This document shows, in pieces, positions 1 through 7,663 of a stretch of DNA of 64,000 nt; the stretch's first letter is position 1, and each line of letters starts with the position of its first letter. The translations under genes were made by a program, and so were the position numbers. Under the pieces are notes generated by a model. It saw only the letters and a list, made by a program, of their open reading frames with translations. It did not search any database and was not told the origin of the DNA. Source of the stretch: a virus. The stretch covers positions 64,001 to 128,000 of IMG/VR virus record IMGVR_UViG_3300046003_006038. The stretch is one strand, 5' to 3'.

Positions 1-473
1 TCTTGATACTCTTTGCTGCCAATATCTTGTGGAAATGTAGGATTGAAAGTAAGAGTGATTGTTCGGTAAGGTTTAAAATTTTCAGGATTATATATTAAAG
101 GTCCAAATGTGCATCCCTCTTTTACCGGTTTGAAAATCACTGTAGGGTCGTACATTTTTGGAGAAAACATAATTTGGTAAACATATGCGGTTTTTCCTTC
201 ATATGTTGGGCCTTCATCTAATAGCTTATGTGTGGACGTTTGAAAAGCCTTACCTGGTTCATTAGCTCCCCCAGTGTGAGTTATCCATTTTACTTCTTTA
301 AAATGGAAATGTTCTTTTAAAATCCCTTCTGCAAGTTGTCTCTGCACTTTAGACATTTCAACTACGGCAGTAGGTTCTACTACAGTTGGGGATGAATAGG
401 TAGCAAAGTGGAGTCTGTCGTCTGTGATAGGACCTAGAAGGTCAATAAATTTTTGTGTGATTTGATTTGTCAT
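1..473 (-). CDS. Unknown protein, C-terminal part outside the window
   Basis: The frame is open from an ATG at 473 to the window edge, giving about 157 residues without a stop. It starts MTNQITQKFIDLLGPI, four bases after the queE stop, so it is co-transcribed with queE. The visible part is soluble, with no membrane segment or motif I recognise. I cannot assign a function; an enzyme linked to the deazaguanine genes or an unrelated protein are equally possible. Confidence 0.75.
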   Translation of the reverse strand, partial: MTNQITQKFIDLLGPITDDRLHFATYSSPTVVEPTAVVEMSKVQRQLAEGILKEHFHFKEVKWITHTGGANEPGKAFQTSTHKLLDEGPTYEGKTAYVYQIMFSPKMYDPTVIFKPVKEGCTFGPLIYNPENFKPYRTITLTFNPTFPQDIGSKEYQ

Positions 474-477
474 AGTA

Positions 478-1260
478 TTATACTTCTCTTTGGTCTTCAA
501 ATGCAATGATGTGAGGTCTCCAAGTTAATCTGTAACCATTATCTCTAACCCAATCAAACATTTTAGGATATGATTTGAATAAAGCCTCTCTTGAATCTCC
601 TGCTGGCATGAACCATACTTTATCTTGTGGTATGTCTAATATACTAATACATGCCATAATCTCTTCCAATGCTTCTTGATCCTCTCCGTCCCATACTGGT
701 TTTAAGTGATAGTCAGAATGATAAGCAATTGATTTGGACATTGCATCATAATTAAGTCTTAGCTTGTTGTGTTGCTTAACCATTTTATCGTCGACCACAT
801 CTCCTTGAGGGGTGAGAATACCAACTCTAGGGACAGAGTTAGAAAACTTCGGAGAAATCGATAACAAGTTGATTGGGTAATCTGTTTCAAGAAAATGACT
901 TCCTTCGGTCTCAATTGTAATGAAAATATTTCTTTCATGTGCAAAATGTGTTAATTCGTTTACTAATGCTGGATGCATTGTTGGTGATCCTCCAGTTAAC
1001 ATCATCTCTGTGATGTGAGGATTCTTGTCGTATGCTTCAATTATATTCTGGAATGAATATTTTCCTTTCTCTGGATGGATTGATGTGTATGGACTATCAC
1101 ACCAGCCTCCTTCGTTGAACCAGCAGCGGTGGGTACAGCCACTTGTTCGAATTACAATTGTAGGATATCCTGCTCTACTCCCCTCACTTTGGACTGCGGA
1201 ATAAACTTCAACTATTGGTAAGATTTTATTATAATCTTCAATTCTTTTTAACTTACTCAT
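478..1260 (-). CDS. queE: QueE-like 7-carboxy-7-deazaguanine synthase
   Basis: Radical SAM enzyme that turns 6-carboxy-tetrahydropterin into 7-carboxy-7-deazaguanine, the second dedicated step to preQ0. The iron-sulfur cysteines are C42, C46 and C54 (GCTHRCWFNEGGWC), a CX3CX7C spacing longer than the standard radical SAM CX3CX2C but in line with QueE variants. EVYSAVQSEGSRAG (residues 18-31) is the substrate-side N-terminal motif and MLTGGSPTMHP the SAM-binding GG motif. Length (260 aa) suits the family. The start overlaps the stop of the upstream GIY-YIG gene by ATGA. With queD and queC in the same window it points to deazaguanine modification of DNA or tRNA. A second, truncated copy of its 5' end lies at 2372-2467. 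Confidence 0.92.
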   Translation of the reverse strand: MSKLKRIEDYNKILPIVEVYSAVQSEGSRAGYPTIVIRTSGCTHRCWFNEGGWCDSPYTSIHPEKGKYSFQNIIEAYDKNPHITEMMLTGGSPTMHPALVNELTHFAHERNIFITIETEGSHFLETDYPINLLSISPKFSNSVPRVGILTPQGDVVDDKMVKQHNKLRLNYDAMSKSIAYHSDYHLKPVWDGEDQEALEEIMACISILDIPQDKVWFMPAGDSREALFKSYPKMFDWVRDNGYRLTWRPHIIAFEDQREV

Positions 1261-2069
1261 ATTACGTTTTCTTTTTTTAACATTAATCTTATTTGTGTAT
1301 CACTTGTATTAAAAATTCTTCCAATTTCTGTAAAGCCTTTGTTCTGTAAATATAATGATTTTATTTCAGAAATCCTATCCCAAAGGTCATTTCTTTTAGG
1401 CTTTTTTAAATCTGCTCTACATTTTTGAGATTCTGAAGGAGATCTTTTTTCTACATTATTCTGTTTTAAAATTCTACCTATTACCTGAGGATGACATTGA
1501 TATTCTTTTGCTAGTATGTGAATACCCTCTCCTGCTTTATACCTCTCTACAATTTGTTCAGAATTAGTATTTACATCTTTTCTCATATTCCCTGATGGAT
1601 ATTTTATTTTAGATTGTTTATTTGATTCAGATTGATTTCTTCTTATATCTGAAGGGATAATTCTGTTTCGTATAACTCCTGCGTCTATTTTATATTCTTG
1701 AGCAATTTCCTCTGCACTCTCTCCTTTTTTATATCTTTCGACAATTAAATCAACATCTTTATAAACATCTAATCTTAGTGAAGCTAAAGCTACCCCAGAA
1801 GGTCCTCCTGTTCTTTGATTGTATGTATTAGGATTTATTACATACAAATAATTTACAAGTTCTATCTCTCTTAAATCTGCTTCTTCTCTAGTATTAAAAT
1901 ACTCTAAAATTTCTTTCTTAAAGTTTTTAATTCCTACTTTTTTTATCTCTTCTTTTAAAATTAAAGAAGAACTCATATAAGAATCTTCTTCAGGAAATGG
2001 ATGCGATCTTACTCCAATATATTCTCGATTGTTTAGTAAATTTGTAATTTTGTAAATGTAATGTTTCAT
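1257..2069 (-). CDS. GIY-YIG homing endonuclease with repeated helix-turn-helix motifs
   Basis: The N-terminus MKHYIYKITNLLNNREYIGVRS carries the GIY-YIG pattern (YIYKITN and YIGVR), followed by the Arg/Glu-containing region of the nuclease fold. The C-terminal half has three similar segments of the type IVERYKKGESAEEIAQEYK, IVERYKAGEGIHILAKEYQ and IKSLYLQNKGFTEIGRIFN, which look like helix-turn-helix (NUMOD-type) DNA-binding repeats. It sits between queE and the queE relic at 2372-2467, so its arrival may be connected with that duplication. A TATTTATAATAAA motif lies just upstream. Confidence 0.85.
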   Translation of the reverse strand: MKHYIYKITNLLNNREYIGVRSHPFPEEDSYMSSSLILKEEIKKVGIKNFKKEILEYFNTREEADLREIELVNYLYVINPNTYNQRTGGPSGVALASLRLDVYKDVDLIVERYKKGESAEEIAQEYKIDAGVIRNRIIPSDIRRNQSESNKQSKIKYPSGNMRKDVNTNSEQIVERYKAGEGIHILAKEYQCHPQVIGRILKQNNVEKRSPSESQKCRADLKKPKRNDLWDRISEIKSLYLQNKGFTEIGRIFNTSDTQIRLMLKKENVI

Positions 2070-2082
2070 AATATTTGTTTAT

Positions 2083-2090
2083 TATAAATA
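2083..2090 (-). promoter_or_regulatory. Late-promoter-like TATTTATAATAAA motif
   Basis: On the minus strand GATATTTATAATAAAC lies 14 bases before the GIY-YIG start codon. The same element precedes other endonuclease genes and tail genes. A late promoter role is inferred from position only. Confidence 0.45.
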
Positions 2091-2130
2091 TCACAAAATT
2101 ATAAAAACATCGATGTTATTTTGGATTATT

Positions 2131-2367
2131 TTAGAGTTTTTGTATTAAAGCATCTAAAATATGTTCTGATGTTTTTCCAAAATATGTAATACTATTATCG
2201 TAATTTTGCTGAATTGCTGAATCTCCTAATCTGATTAATCTAATTGCTCCTCCGTCTGTTATGGAAGCTTTAATTCCTTTATATGCCCAACTCTCTAAAT
2301 TATCAGATAACTTTCCTTTTTCTTTTATAATGTTGAATACTATTAAAAATTTTTGCTGTTCTGTCAT
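2131..2367 (-). CDS. Unknown 78-aa protein
   Basis: Starts MTEQQKFLIVFNIIKEKGKL after an A-rich leader. It is soluble and has no motif I can name. It lies between the GIY-YIG gene and the truncated queE copy, whose stop is 4 bases from its start codon. Confidence 0.65.
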   Translation of the reverse strand: MTEQQKFLIVFNIIKEKGKLSDNLESWAYKGIKASITDGGAIRLIRLGDSAIQQNYDNSITYFGKTSEHILDALIQKL

Positions 2368-2371
2368 AATG

Positions 2372-2467
2372 TTATTTATTTTTAAATGCTCTACTTCCTT
2401 CTGATTGTACTGCTGTATAAAGCTCTACAATGGGAAGTGTTTTGTTATAATCTTCTATTCTTTTCAT
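2372..2467 (-). pseudogene. Truncated second copy of the queE 5' end
   Basis: A 31-codon frame starting MKRIEDYNKTLPIVELYTAV and running on through QSEGSRA matches residues 4-30 of the intact QueE at about 23 of 26 aligned positions. It then switches to FKNK and a stop. None of the three iron-sulfur cysteines is present, so it cannot be an active enzyme. The break falls on the TTTAAAAATAAATAA type of gene junction seen throughout the accessory region. It is either the relic of an older queE or a partial duplication. Confidence 0.85.
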
Positions 2468-2468
2468 C

Positions 2469-2663
2469 TTAATATAAATTGTATTGACAATATTTTATGT
2501 AAAATTCAGTTCTTCCTATTTCTTGTAGCTCTTCTACATACTCCCATACTTCATCGACATACTGTTCTTTTCCATATAAATCATCTCCGTACTTTAAAGT
2601 TTCAAAGTCCCATCTTTTATCGAATGCTTTTGTTGCTAAGTATATAATTTCAGTTTCTGTCAT
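2469..2663 (-). CDS. Unknown 64-aa acidic protein
   Basis: I prefer the start MTETEIIYLATKAFDK because that ATG comes one base after the upstream stop (TAAGATG). A longer start at 2696 would overlap the neighbour. Rich in Asp, Glu, Trp and Tyr, with no recognisable domain. Confidence 0.65.
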   Translation of the reverse strand: MTETEIIYLATKAFDKRWDFETLKYGDDLYGKEQYVDEVWEYVEELQEIGRTEFYIKYCQYNLY

Positions 2664-2664
2664 C

Positions 2665-2874
2665 TTATCCGATATCATAATGTTCCCAAATAGCATCTAT
2701 ATGCTCTCTTAATTTATTCATAGCAAAGGATGCTTCGTCACATAACTTTACTAGTTCTGGGTCTTCTTCTCCGTCGTATCCGTAATGCTCTACCCAATAT
2801 CCAAATCCTTCGTTATCAATTTCTCCGAATAATTGTTCTGCTTCTTCTTGTGATAGTTTAATTTCTTTGCTCAT
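2665..2874 (-). CDS. Unknown 69-aa acidic protein
   Basis: Starts MSKEIKLSQEEAEQLFGEID and is strongly acidic, with a likely helical C-terminus. Tightly spaced with the next small gene. No family is recognised. Confidence 0.65.
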   Translation of the reverse strand: MSKEIKLSQEEAEQLFGEIDNEGFGYWVEHYGYDGEEDPELVKLCDEASFAMNKLREHIDAIWEHYDIG

Positions 2875-2945
2875 AATTTTATTTATTAATTATTATCAAT
2901 TCGTAACTAACCTCTCCTATAAAGGTTGCTGTTGTTGTCCAATAA

Positions 2946-3407
2946 TTACTCTCCATAAGATGCTGAGTTTCTTTCATGTTCGTAGACTTCTACTTTAGTA
3001 GCTCTCACTCTTCCGTCTGTTTCTTCAAGTAAGAATGTATTGATCTTTCCATATAAGTACTCTGCAAATCTTTCACATCCTACTGATGGAAGTATTCTTA
3101 ATTGAATAATACCTTCAGCATCCATTTGTTTGAATAAAGGTAAGTAAGGATCGTCTTCAGCTACAATAGTTGTATGATCTAAAAGGTATTCAAAAAATGC
3201 TTTTGGAGAATATCCTTCGATGTTTCCGTTTGCTCTTTTCATTCCACCAAAATCCCATACCCAGTTTCTTTCGTCTAACTCTCCTTCGAACCATACTCGG
3301 AATGATACGGCATAGCCGTGAAGAAATTTACAGTGTGTACCCTCTGCTTTCCATTGACGAAAACATGCTGAGTATCCGTCGAATAATTTTGTTGATTGAA
3401 ATTTCAT
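2946..3407 (-). CDS. queD: QueD-like 6-carboxy-tetrahydropterin synthase
   Basis: Member of the PTPS/QueD fold, which converts 7,8-dihydroneopterin triphosphate to 6-carboxy-tetrahydropterin for QueE. The supporting motifs are YSACFRQW (residues 12-19), HCKFLHGYAV (25-34), WVWDFGGMKR, LDHTTIVAEDD, VGCERFAEYL and VYEHERNSASY, in family order; length 153 aa is usual. The canonical zinc pattern AAH...HGH is altered here to ACF...HGY, leaving H30 and nearby C15, H25 and C26 as candidate ligands. I see it as a divergent subfamily rather than a dead enzyme, because the catalytic Cys-Glu-Arg and C-terminal Glu-His regions are intact. Confidence 0.88.
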   Translation of the reverse strand: MKFQSTKLFDGYSACFRQWKAEGTHCKFLHGYAVSFRVWFEGELDERNWVWDFGGMKRANGNIEGYSPKAFFEYLLDHTTIVAEDDPYLPLFKQMDAEGIIQLRILPSVGCERFAEYLYGKINTFLLEETDGRVRATKVEVYEHERNSASYGE

Positions 3408-3410
3408 TTG

Positions 3411-3611
3411 TTAAAATATTAAATTATAAATTGTTGTCCATATAGCAATTGTTATGGCTCCTAATAAGATCCATATAAATGCTTTTGTGTAATCTTTCTT
3501 TCCTTCTCTGATCCATACCTGTTTTTTCAACTTAACTGTTTTAGGAGTGATAACTCTCTCAGTTAACTTCATACTCAAAGCCTGTTTTACGTGATCATTA
3601 ACTTGTCTCAT
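3411..3611 (-). CDS. Unknown 66-aa protein with one C-terminal membrane segment
   Basis: Starts MRQVNDHVKQALSMKL. A basic soluble part is followed by one hydrophobic helix (FIWILLGAITIAIWTTIY) ending near the C-terminus, as in tail-anchored proteins. It ends 3 bases before the queD start codon. Function unknown. Confidence 0.65.
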   Translation of the reverse strand: MRQVNDHVKQALSMKLTERVITPKTVKLKKQVWIREGKKDYTKAFIWILLGAITIAIWTTIYNLIF

Positions 3612-3648
3612 ATCTATAATATAATAAATTTATTTTATGATTCCAAGT

Positions 3649-3987
3649 TTATTTCCAAAATAATTGAATCATCATTATACTAAAAGCTAATCCTAAACAA
3701 ATTAATGTTTTTAGAGTAAATGGTTCTTGAAACCATGAATGTGCCATGTAACTAAATACTATTGCCCCTATTGAAAACCCCATCAATCTTGATGGCCATA
3801 ACTCTCCTTCAAAATGGTCTACTAAGTATTTAACAGACATAAGGTATAGAAAGGAAATAGGCACTCCCATTAGCGAAACTGCCCATGGATGTTGTTTAAA
3901 CCACTCCCATCTAAATTGTCCTTGTAGTTGTACGAATGTAAGTATTTGAGCCAATACTCCAAAACTAAAACCTATTATAAATTTCAT
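3649..3987 (-). CDS. Unknown 112-aa multi-pass membrane protein
   Basis: Three to four hydrophobic segments: residues 2-20, about 36-54, 68-85 and 94-110. The stretch between the first two (FRWEWFKQHPWAV) resembles small phage inner-membrane proteins. Its start overlaps the stop of the next upstream gene by ATGA, so the two are translationally coupled and may act together. A holin is possible but not shown. Confidence 0.7.
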   Translation of the reverse strand: MKFIIGFSFGVLAQILTFVQLQGQFRWEWFKQHPWAVSLMGVPISFLYLMSVKYLVDHFEGELWPSRLMGFSIGAIVFSYMAHSWFQEPFTLKTLICLGLAFSIMMIQLFWK

Positions 3988-4298
3988 ATTAACTGTATTA
4001 GATAGTAACTTAACTTGTAACCCACAAATGCTCCTATAGCTGATGGTACTGGGAATATGATTAACTTTCCTAAATCTGTAACGTATTTAGGTCGGTTAAT
4101 AATAACTCCCATATAGGCGTAGTATGCTAGGTACCCTAACAAAACTGCGATATCTGTCTTTGTTGCTATAAATACAACTAGAGTTGCTCCTATGAAGGCA
4201 AAAGTAAAATTATCTCTTACTCCTTCCCAGATTTCTTTTAAAGTGGCATCTTTCCACTCTTTGACAATTTTTTTTACTTTTGCTTTTGGTGCTTTCAT
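3984..4298 (-). CDS. Unknown 104-aa membrane protein
   Basis: A Lys-rich N-terminus (MKAPKAKVKKIVKEW) is followed by hydrophobic segments around residues 31-46, 50-68 and 79-103. Coupled by 4-base overlaps to the GIY-YIG gene before it and the membrane gene after it. Function unknown. Confidence 0.7.
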   Translation of the reverse strand: MKAPKAKVKKIVKEWKDATLKEIWEGVRDNFTFAFIGATLVVFIATKTDIAVLLGYLAYYAYMGVIINRPKYVTDLGKLIIFPVPSAIGAFVGYKLSYYLIQLI

Positions 4299-5017
4299 TT
4301 TTTAAATTTCCAATTATATTTTTCTGAGTTACATCTATAATTTACTAAACTTCTGGATATATTAAAAGTTTTTGCTACTTCGTTTGCGCTTGTATACTCT
4401 CTTCCTTCTACTATAACTTTTTTCGTATTTGATGGTTTAGTTGTCCGTTTGCTTGCGTACTCTCTTAGTAACTGCTTTGTCTCTTCTGAGTGTTTCTTGC
4501 CAAAGAAAGGATTATTCTCTCCTGATTTATCTAAGCATTTGATACAACTCCTAGCTGTTGAATTAATTCTAGTTCCACATTTGCAGAAAGTCTTTCCTCC
4601 TCTCCAGTTTGAGTTAGACTCTCTCTCTTTTCCGTAAACTCTATTTCTCTCTTCTTGAGTAAGTTTGTTGAGGTTATCAGCAACTGTCTTACTTCTTCGT
4701 TCGAGGATTTCTTCTTTATATGGGTGATTTGTTAAATTGTCTCCTCCTGATGCTTGAGCTCCTATGTTATATTCTGGCTTTAGATCAAGGTATTTTTGCT
4801 CTTTTATTAGCAGCTCTTCCTCTTTGCATTCTTCTTTTACTATAAATTCAAAACAACCTCTCCCATACTTATTCCAAGCTCTCTGTAGTAGTATTGAATG
4901 GTGTACTCCTTTCTCCAAAGCCTGTGTATGCTGTTCCCATCTTTTCTCAATTTGCTTAGACGATCCTATATAACTCTTCCCTGTTACTTTATTTTTAATT
5001 TCATAAATACCTATCAT
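4295..5017 (-). CDS. GIY-YIG homing endonuclease
   Basis: MIGIYEIKNKVTGKSYIGSS is a clear GIY-YIG block, followed by KRWEQHTQAL, WNKYGRGCFEF and EQKYLDLKPEYNIG, the conserved order of the family. The middle has a Cys-rich zinc-finger-like segment (CKCGTRINSTARSCIKC), NPFFGKKHSEETKQ is a NUMOD3-type motif, and the C-terminal SANEVAKTFNISRSLVNYR is a NUMOD1/HTH-like DNA-binding segment. The stop overlaps the start of the membrane protein gene by ATGA. Confidence 0.9.
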   Translation of the reverse strand: MIGIYEIKNKVTGKSYIGSSKQIEKRWEQHTQALEKGVHHSILLQRAWNKYGRGCFEFIVKEECKEEELLIKEQKYLDLKPEYNIGAQASGGDNLTNHPYKEEILERRSKTVADNLNKLTQEERNRVYGKERESNSNWRGGKTFCKCGTRINSTARSCIKCLDKSGENNPFFGKKHSEETKQLLREYASKRTTKPSNTKKVIVEGREYTSANEVAKTFNISRSLVNYRCNSEKYNWKFKK

Positions 5018-5030
5018 GTGTTTTCTTTAT

Positions 5031-5038
5031 TATAAATA
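5031..5038 (-). promoter_or_regulatory. Late-promoter-like TATTTATAATAAA motif
   Basis: AAGCTATTTATAATAAAG on the minus strand, 13 bases before the GIY-YIG start codon. Same element as before four other endonuclease genes. Confidence 0.5.
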
Positions 5039-5080
5039 GCTTGAATTTACAAAAAGTAAAAGGTAGTTCTAAAAACATGT

Positions 5081-6148
5081 CTAGTTTGAAAGAGGAAATT
5101 TTATTGTAGGATGCGATTGATAATCGTCCATGTAAAAATCACAAGGAAGTAGTCTGTTTACCAGCTCATCAAAAGTGTTGTACGGAATTTCATCCATTGC
5201 AGGACAATCGAATGTTGGTAGTGACAATCCCTCTCTCTGTATTTGCTCTCTACATCCTTCTATTTGATTTAAGTAAATGTGACAGTCTCCTAAATTCCCA
5301 ATTAACTCATCGGGAACCATGTTAGCCACCTTTGCAAGTATTTCCAGTAATAACCCATACGATGCTATATTAAATGGAATTCCTAATGGAAAATCACACG
5401 AACGTTGATTCCACATTAAAGAGATTGCTCTGGTTGGAATTTGAAATTCATCCAATGTCTCTCTAACAGAAAGAATATATGTTGAATCTCGATTTGTCTT
5501 CTCTTCAAATAATTTTCGTCTTTCTTCGTAAGTCAACTCTCTTGTATAAACTTGAAATCCATAATGACAAGGTGGAAGAACCATTTGGTCTAATTCTCCG
5601 ACATTCCAAGCATTAACCATTAATCGTCTTGAGTCTGGATTTGTTTTAAGGTCGTTGATTAGGTTTTGAATTTGGTCTATGCTACTTAATATCTTATGAC
5701 CTTCGATATCCCCATCTTTTATTTTAAATATATTTCTCCATTGCTTACCATAAATTGGACCTAGCTCACCCCACTTTTTAGCAAACTCATCATCTGTTTT
5801 GATTTTGTTGATGAAAGATTCTTTTGATTCATATTCCATTCCAACTTCCCATTCCTTAAAATGTTCTCTAGAATAATTCTTGTAAGCATCACCATCCCAA
5901 ATGTGACAATCATTATCAACAAGGAATTTAATGTTTGTATCACCTCGTAAGAACCAAAGAAGTTCTGTTACTATTGTTTTAAATGGCATTTTCTTTGTAG
6001 TCAAGAGTGGAAAACCATCTTTCATATTGTGACGTATTTGTCTTCCGAATACTGAGATTGTTCCTGTACCTGTTCTGTCTTTCTTTTCTACTCCGTTGTC
6101 AAGAATGTCTTGGAGTAAGTCTGTGTACTGTTTATCTAGTTTGTTCAT
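5081..6148 (-). CDS. thyA: Thymidylate synthase ThyA
   Basis: Converts dUMP to dTMP with methylene-tetrahydrofolate. Motifs in order: DRTGTGTISVFGRQIRHNM (dUMP phosphate arginine), FPLLTTKKMPFKTIV, ELLWFLRGDTNI, LGPIYGKQWRN, LPPCHYGFQVY (catalytic Cys), RSCDFPLGIPFNIASY and GDCHIYLNQI. At 355 aa it is longer than E. coli ThyA; the extra residues lie mainly between the FLRGDTNI and GPIYGKQWR blocks and before the catalytic Cys. I choose the ATG at 6148 because it overlaps the upstream stop as ATGA; a longer frame to 6178 would run into that gene. A copy of its first codons opens the gene upstream. Confidence 0.95.
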   Translation of the reverse strand: MNKLDKQYTDLLQDILDNGVEKKDRTGTGTISVFGRQIRHNMKDGFPLLTTKKMPFKTIVTELLWFLRGDTNIKFLVDNDCHIWDGDAYKNYSREHFKEWEVGMEYESKESFINKIKTDDEFAKKWGELGPIYGKQWRNIFKIKDGDIEGHKILSSIDQIQNLINDLKTNPDSRRLMVNAWNVGELDQMVLPPCHYGFQVYTRELTYEERRKLFEEKTNRDSTYILSVRETLDEFQIPTRAISLMWNQRSCDFPLGIPFNIASYGLLLEILAKVANMVPDELIGNLGDCHIYLNQIEGCREQIQREGLSLPTFDCPAMDEIPYNTFDELVNRLLPCDFYMDDYQSHPTIKFPLSN

Positions 6149-6348
6149 TGTATTTTTTGATTTCTCGCTATTGACCATTCAAGTAATTTTTCTGATTCTG
6201 TCTCCTTCCGTTTAAGTCGTTCAGCAAGCTCTATATGTGAAGAAGCTGCTTCATTCCAACCATACCCCATAGCACACGCTATGAGGTACATAACATCACT
6301 TTTAGATAAGGTTATTAAGTCTGTGTATTGTTTATCTATACTGTTCAT
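6145..6348 (-). CDS. Unknown 67-aa protein that begins with a thyA-like start
   Basis: The first codons (MNSIDKQYTDLITLSK) copy the start of thyA (MNKLDKQYTDLLQDIL), with about 29 of 33 bases identical, and then diverge. The rest (SDVMYLIACAMGYGWNEAA) is unlike thyA and has no motif I know. ATG at 6348 is preferred over a TTG at 6357. Confidence 0.65.
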   Translation of the reverse strand: MNSIDKQYTDLITLSKSDVMYLIACAMGYGWNEAASSHIELAERLKRKETESEKLLEWSIARNQKIQ

Positions 6349-6622
6349 ATTTGGCAATTGTTGCTTGCAGTTCGTGATACATTTGTTTTAATTGTGCTCC
6401 TAATTGTTCTTCAGTTGCATACTTAATAGTCTCTAAAGTAATTTGAGAATTTAGCCTAAACCATTGTGGTGGTAAGTCCTTAGATACTCCAAACCATCCT
6501 CCTTCAGTTGATCTTGCTCCACTGTCATACATCTTAACATGACAATCAAACGTTATTTCGCAAAGACGTCTTTTGTCTGCTTCGAAGTCCATAATGGGTT
6601 CTATTTTAATCTGATTGTTCAT
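6332..6622 (-). CDS. Unknown 96-aa protein
   Basis: Starts MNNQIKIEPIMDFEADKRRL and contains RSTEGGWFGVSKDLPPQWFR. Soluble, with a helical C-terminus. It overlaps both neighbours by a few codons, typical of a tightly packed early operon. No family recognised. Confidence 0.65.
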   Translation of the reverse strand: MNNQIKIEPIMDFEADKRRLCEITFDCHVKMYDSGARSTEGGWFGVSKDLPPQWFRLNSQITLETIKYATEEQLGAQLKQMYHELQATIAKYEQYR

Positions 6623-6824
6623 CTTTATACTTATTAAAGGTTTGTTTTGCTTTTTCTATATTGTCAGTATCTTCCTCCAGAAAGGTCAGAATAATAAAAT
6701 TGGCTTCTTCTTCAGTACATTTTTTATCAATGATTTTAATGTATGTTTCTACATCAACTCCTAATTCTTCTGCCATACTCATGTCTAGCATATCAAATAA
6801 CCCTATTGCTTGTTTTTTACTCAT
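6606..6824 (-). CDS. Unknown 72-aa acidic protein
   Basis: Starts MSKKQAIGLFDMLDMSMAEE. Acidic and probably all helical. It overlaps the next gene by 17 bases. Function unknown. Confidence 0.6.
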   Translation of the reverse strand: MSKKQAIGLFDMLDMSMAEELGVDVETYIKIIDKKCTEEEANFIILTFLEEDTDNIEKAKQTFNKYKDEQSD

Positions 6825-6825
6825 C

Positions 6826-7029
6826 TTACCAACTATCTACGTCTGTTAAATTTAATTCGTTATTTACTAAATCATTGTATACTTTTATAGTTTGACCTAT
6901 ACCACAATCTGATACTGACCAAGTCATATTACCGTATTTACCATAAATAACCTTAATAGCAGCTGCCCATTCATCGTATAGGGCTTGCTGTTTATCATTT
7001 AGTTCTATTGTTATTTTGATGTTTGCCAT
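6826..7029 (-). CDS. Unknown 67-aa protein
   Basis: Starts MANIKITIELNDKQQALYDE and has a Trp/Tyr-rich centre. It overlaps the upstream gene by about 35 bases in another frame. No motif recognised. Confidence 0.6.
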   Translation of the reverse strand: MANIKITIELNDKQQALYDEWAAAIKVIYGKYGNMTWSVSDCGIGQTIKVYNDLVNNELNLTDVDSW

Positions 7030-7234
7030 TTTCTAAATTTTTAAGTATTGCTTTATTACTTTCATTCCATGCTTGTTCTGATAAACATTGGTACATCTCA
7101 AAGTCATCATACTTGTCTAAAAATTTTTGTACTAATTTATTTACACAGATTTTATGTGAAATAGTGGTACATGATTTAGCTACTTGAAGTATCCATTCAT
7201 ACACATCGCATTTGTTATCTGAAGCTGCTGCCAT
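6995..7234 (-). CDS. Unknown 79-aa protein
   Basis: Starts MAAASDNKCDVYEWILQVAK and holds four cysteines in the first 50 residues. Predicted helical. A zinc site is possible but unproven. Confidence 0.6.
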   Translation of the reverse strand: MAAASDNKCDVYEWILQVAKSCTTISHKICVNKLVQKFLDKYDDFEMYQCLSEQAWNESNKAILKNLENGKHQNNNRTK

Positions 7235-7235
7235 A

Positions 7236-7439
7236 TCACTCTCTTATTGCTGTTACCATTATATATTGAGGGTCTTTGTTTTCATTGAAAAAGTATTGTA
7301 CAAACTCTACTTTATAGTTTAAACATTCCATTTCTTTTTCTATTGAGATAAACTCTCCTAGATTAGGTCTGGATTTAAAACTTTTAAAGTCATGCTCTAC
7401 TTTACCTTCATACATTAAAATATATCTTATTAGTTCCAT
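7236..7439 (-). CDS. Unknown 67-aa protein
   Basis: Starts MELIRYILMYEGKVEHDFKS. Adjacent genes are 1-2 bases away, so it belongs to the same transcript. Function unknown. Confidence 0.6.
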   Translation of the reverse strand: MELIRYILMYEGKVEHDFKSFKSRPNLGEFISIEKEMECLNYKVEFVQYFFNENKDPQYIMVTAIRE

Positions 7440-7441
7440 AA

Positions 7442-7663
7442 TTATAATTTACTAAATTTAATATACTCAGTGGCTTTACAAGCCTCTAAGAATCGTTTAT
7501 TTACTTGGTTAATTGAAGGTTTACGTCCAGTACGAGTTTGGAGTTTAGTTCTTGTTTTACCTTTGTGAGAAGCTTCACCCCAATTAATATAATACCAGCC
7601 TGATTCCCTAACCAGTTGTACTTCATTTCCATTTACTGTCTTACTTGCTATAAAAGTTATCAT
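7442..7663 (-). CDS. Unknown 73-aa basic protein
   Basis: Starts MITFIASKTVNGNEVQLVRE; the centre (HKGKTRTKLQTRTGRKPS) is strongly basic and might bind nucleic acid. Its start overlaps the upstream stop by ATGA. No family recognised. Confidence 0.6.
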   Translation of the reverse strand: MITFIASKTVNGNEVQLVRESGWYYINWGEASHKGKTRTKLQTRTGRKPSINQVNKRFLEACKATEYIKFSKL

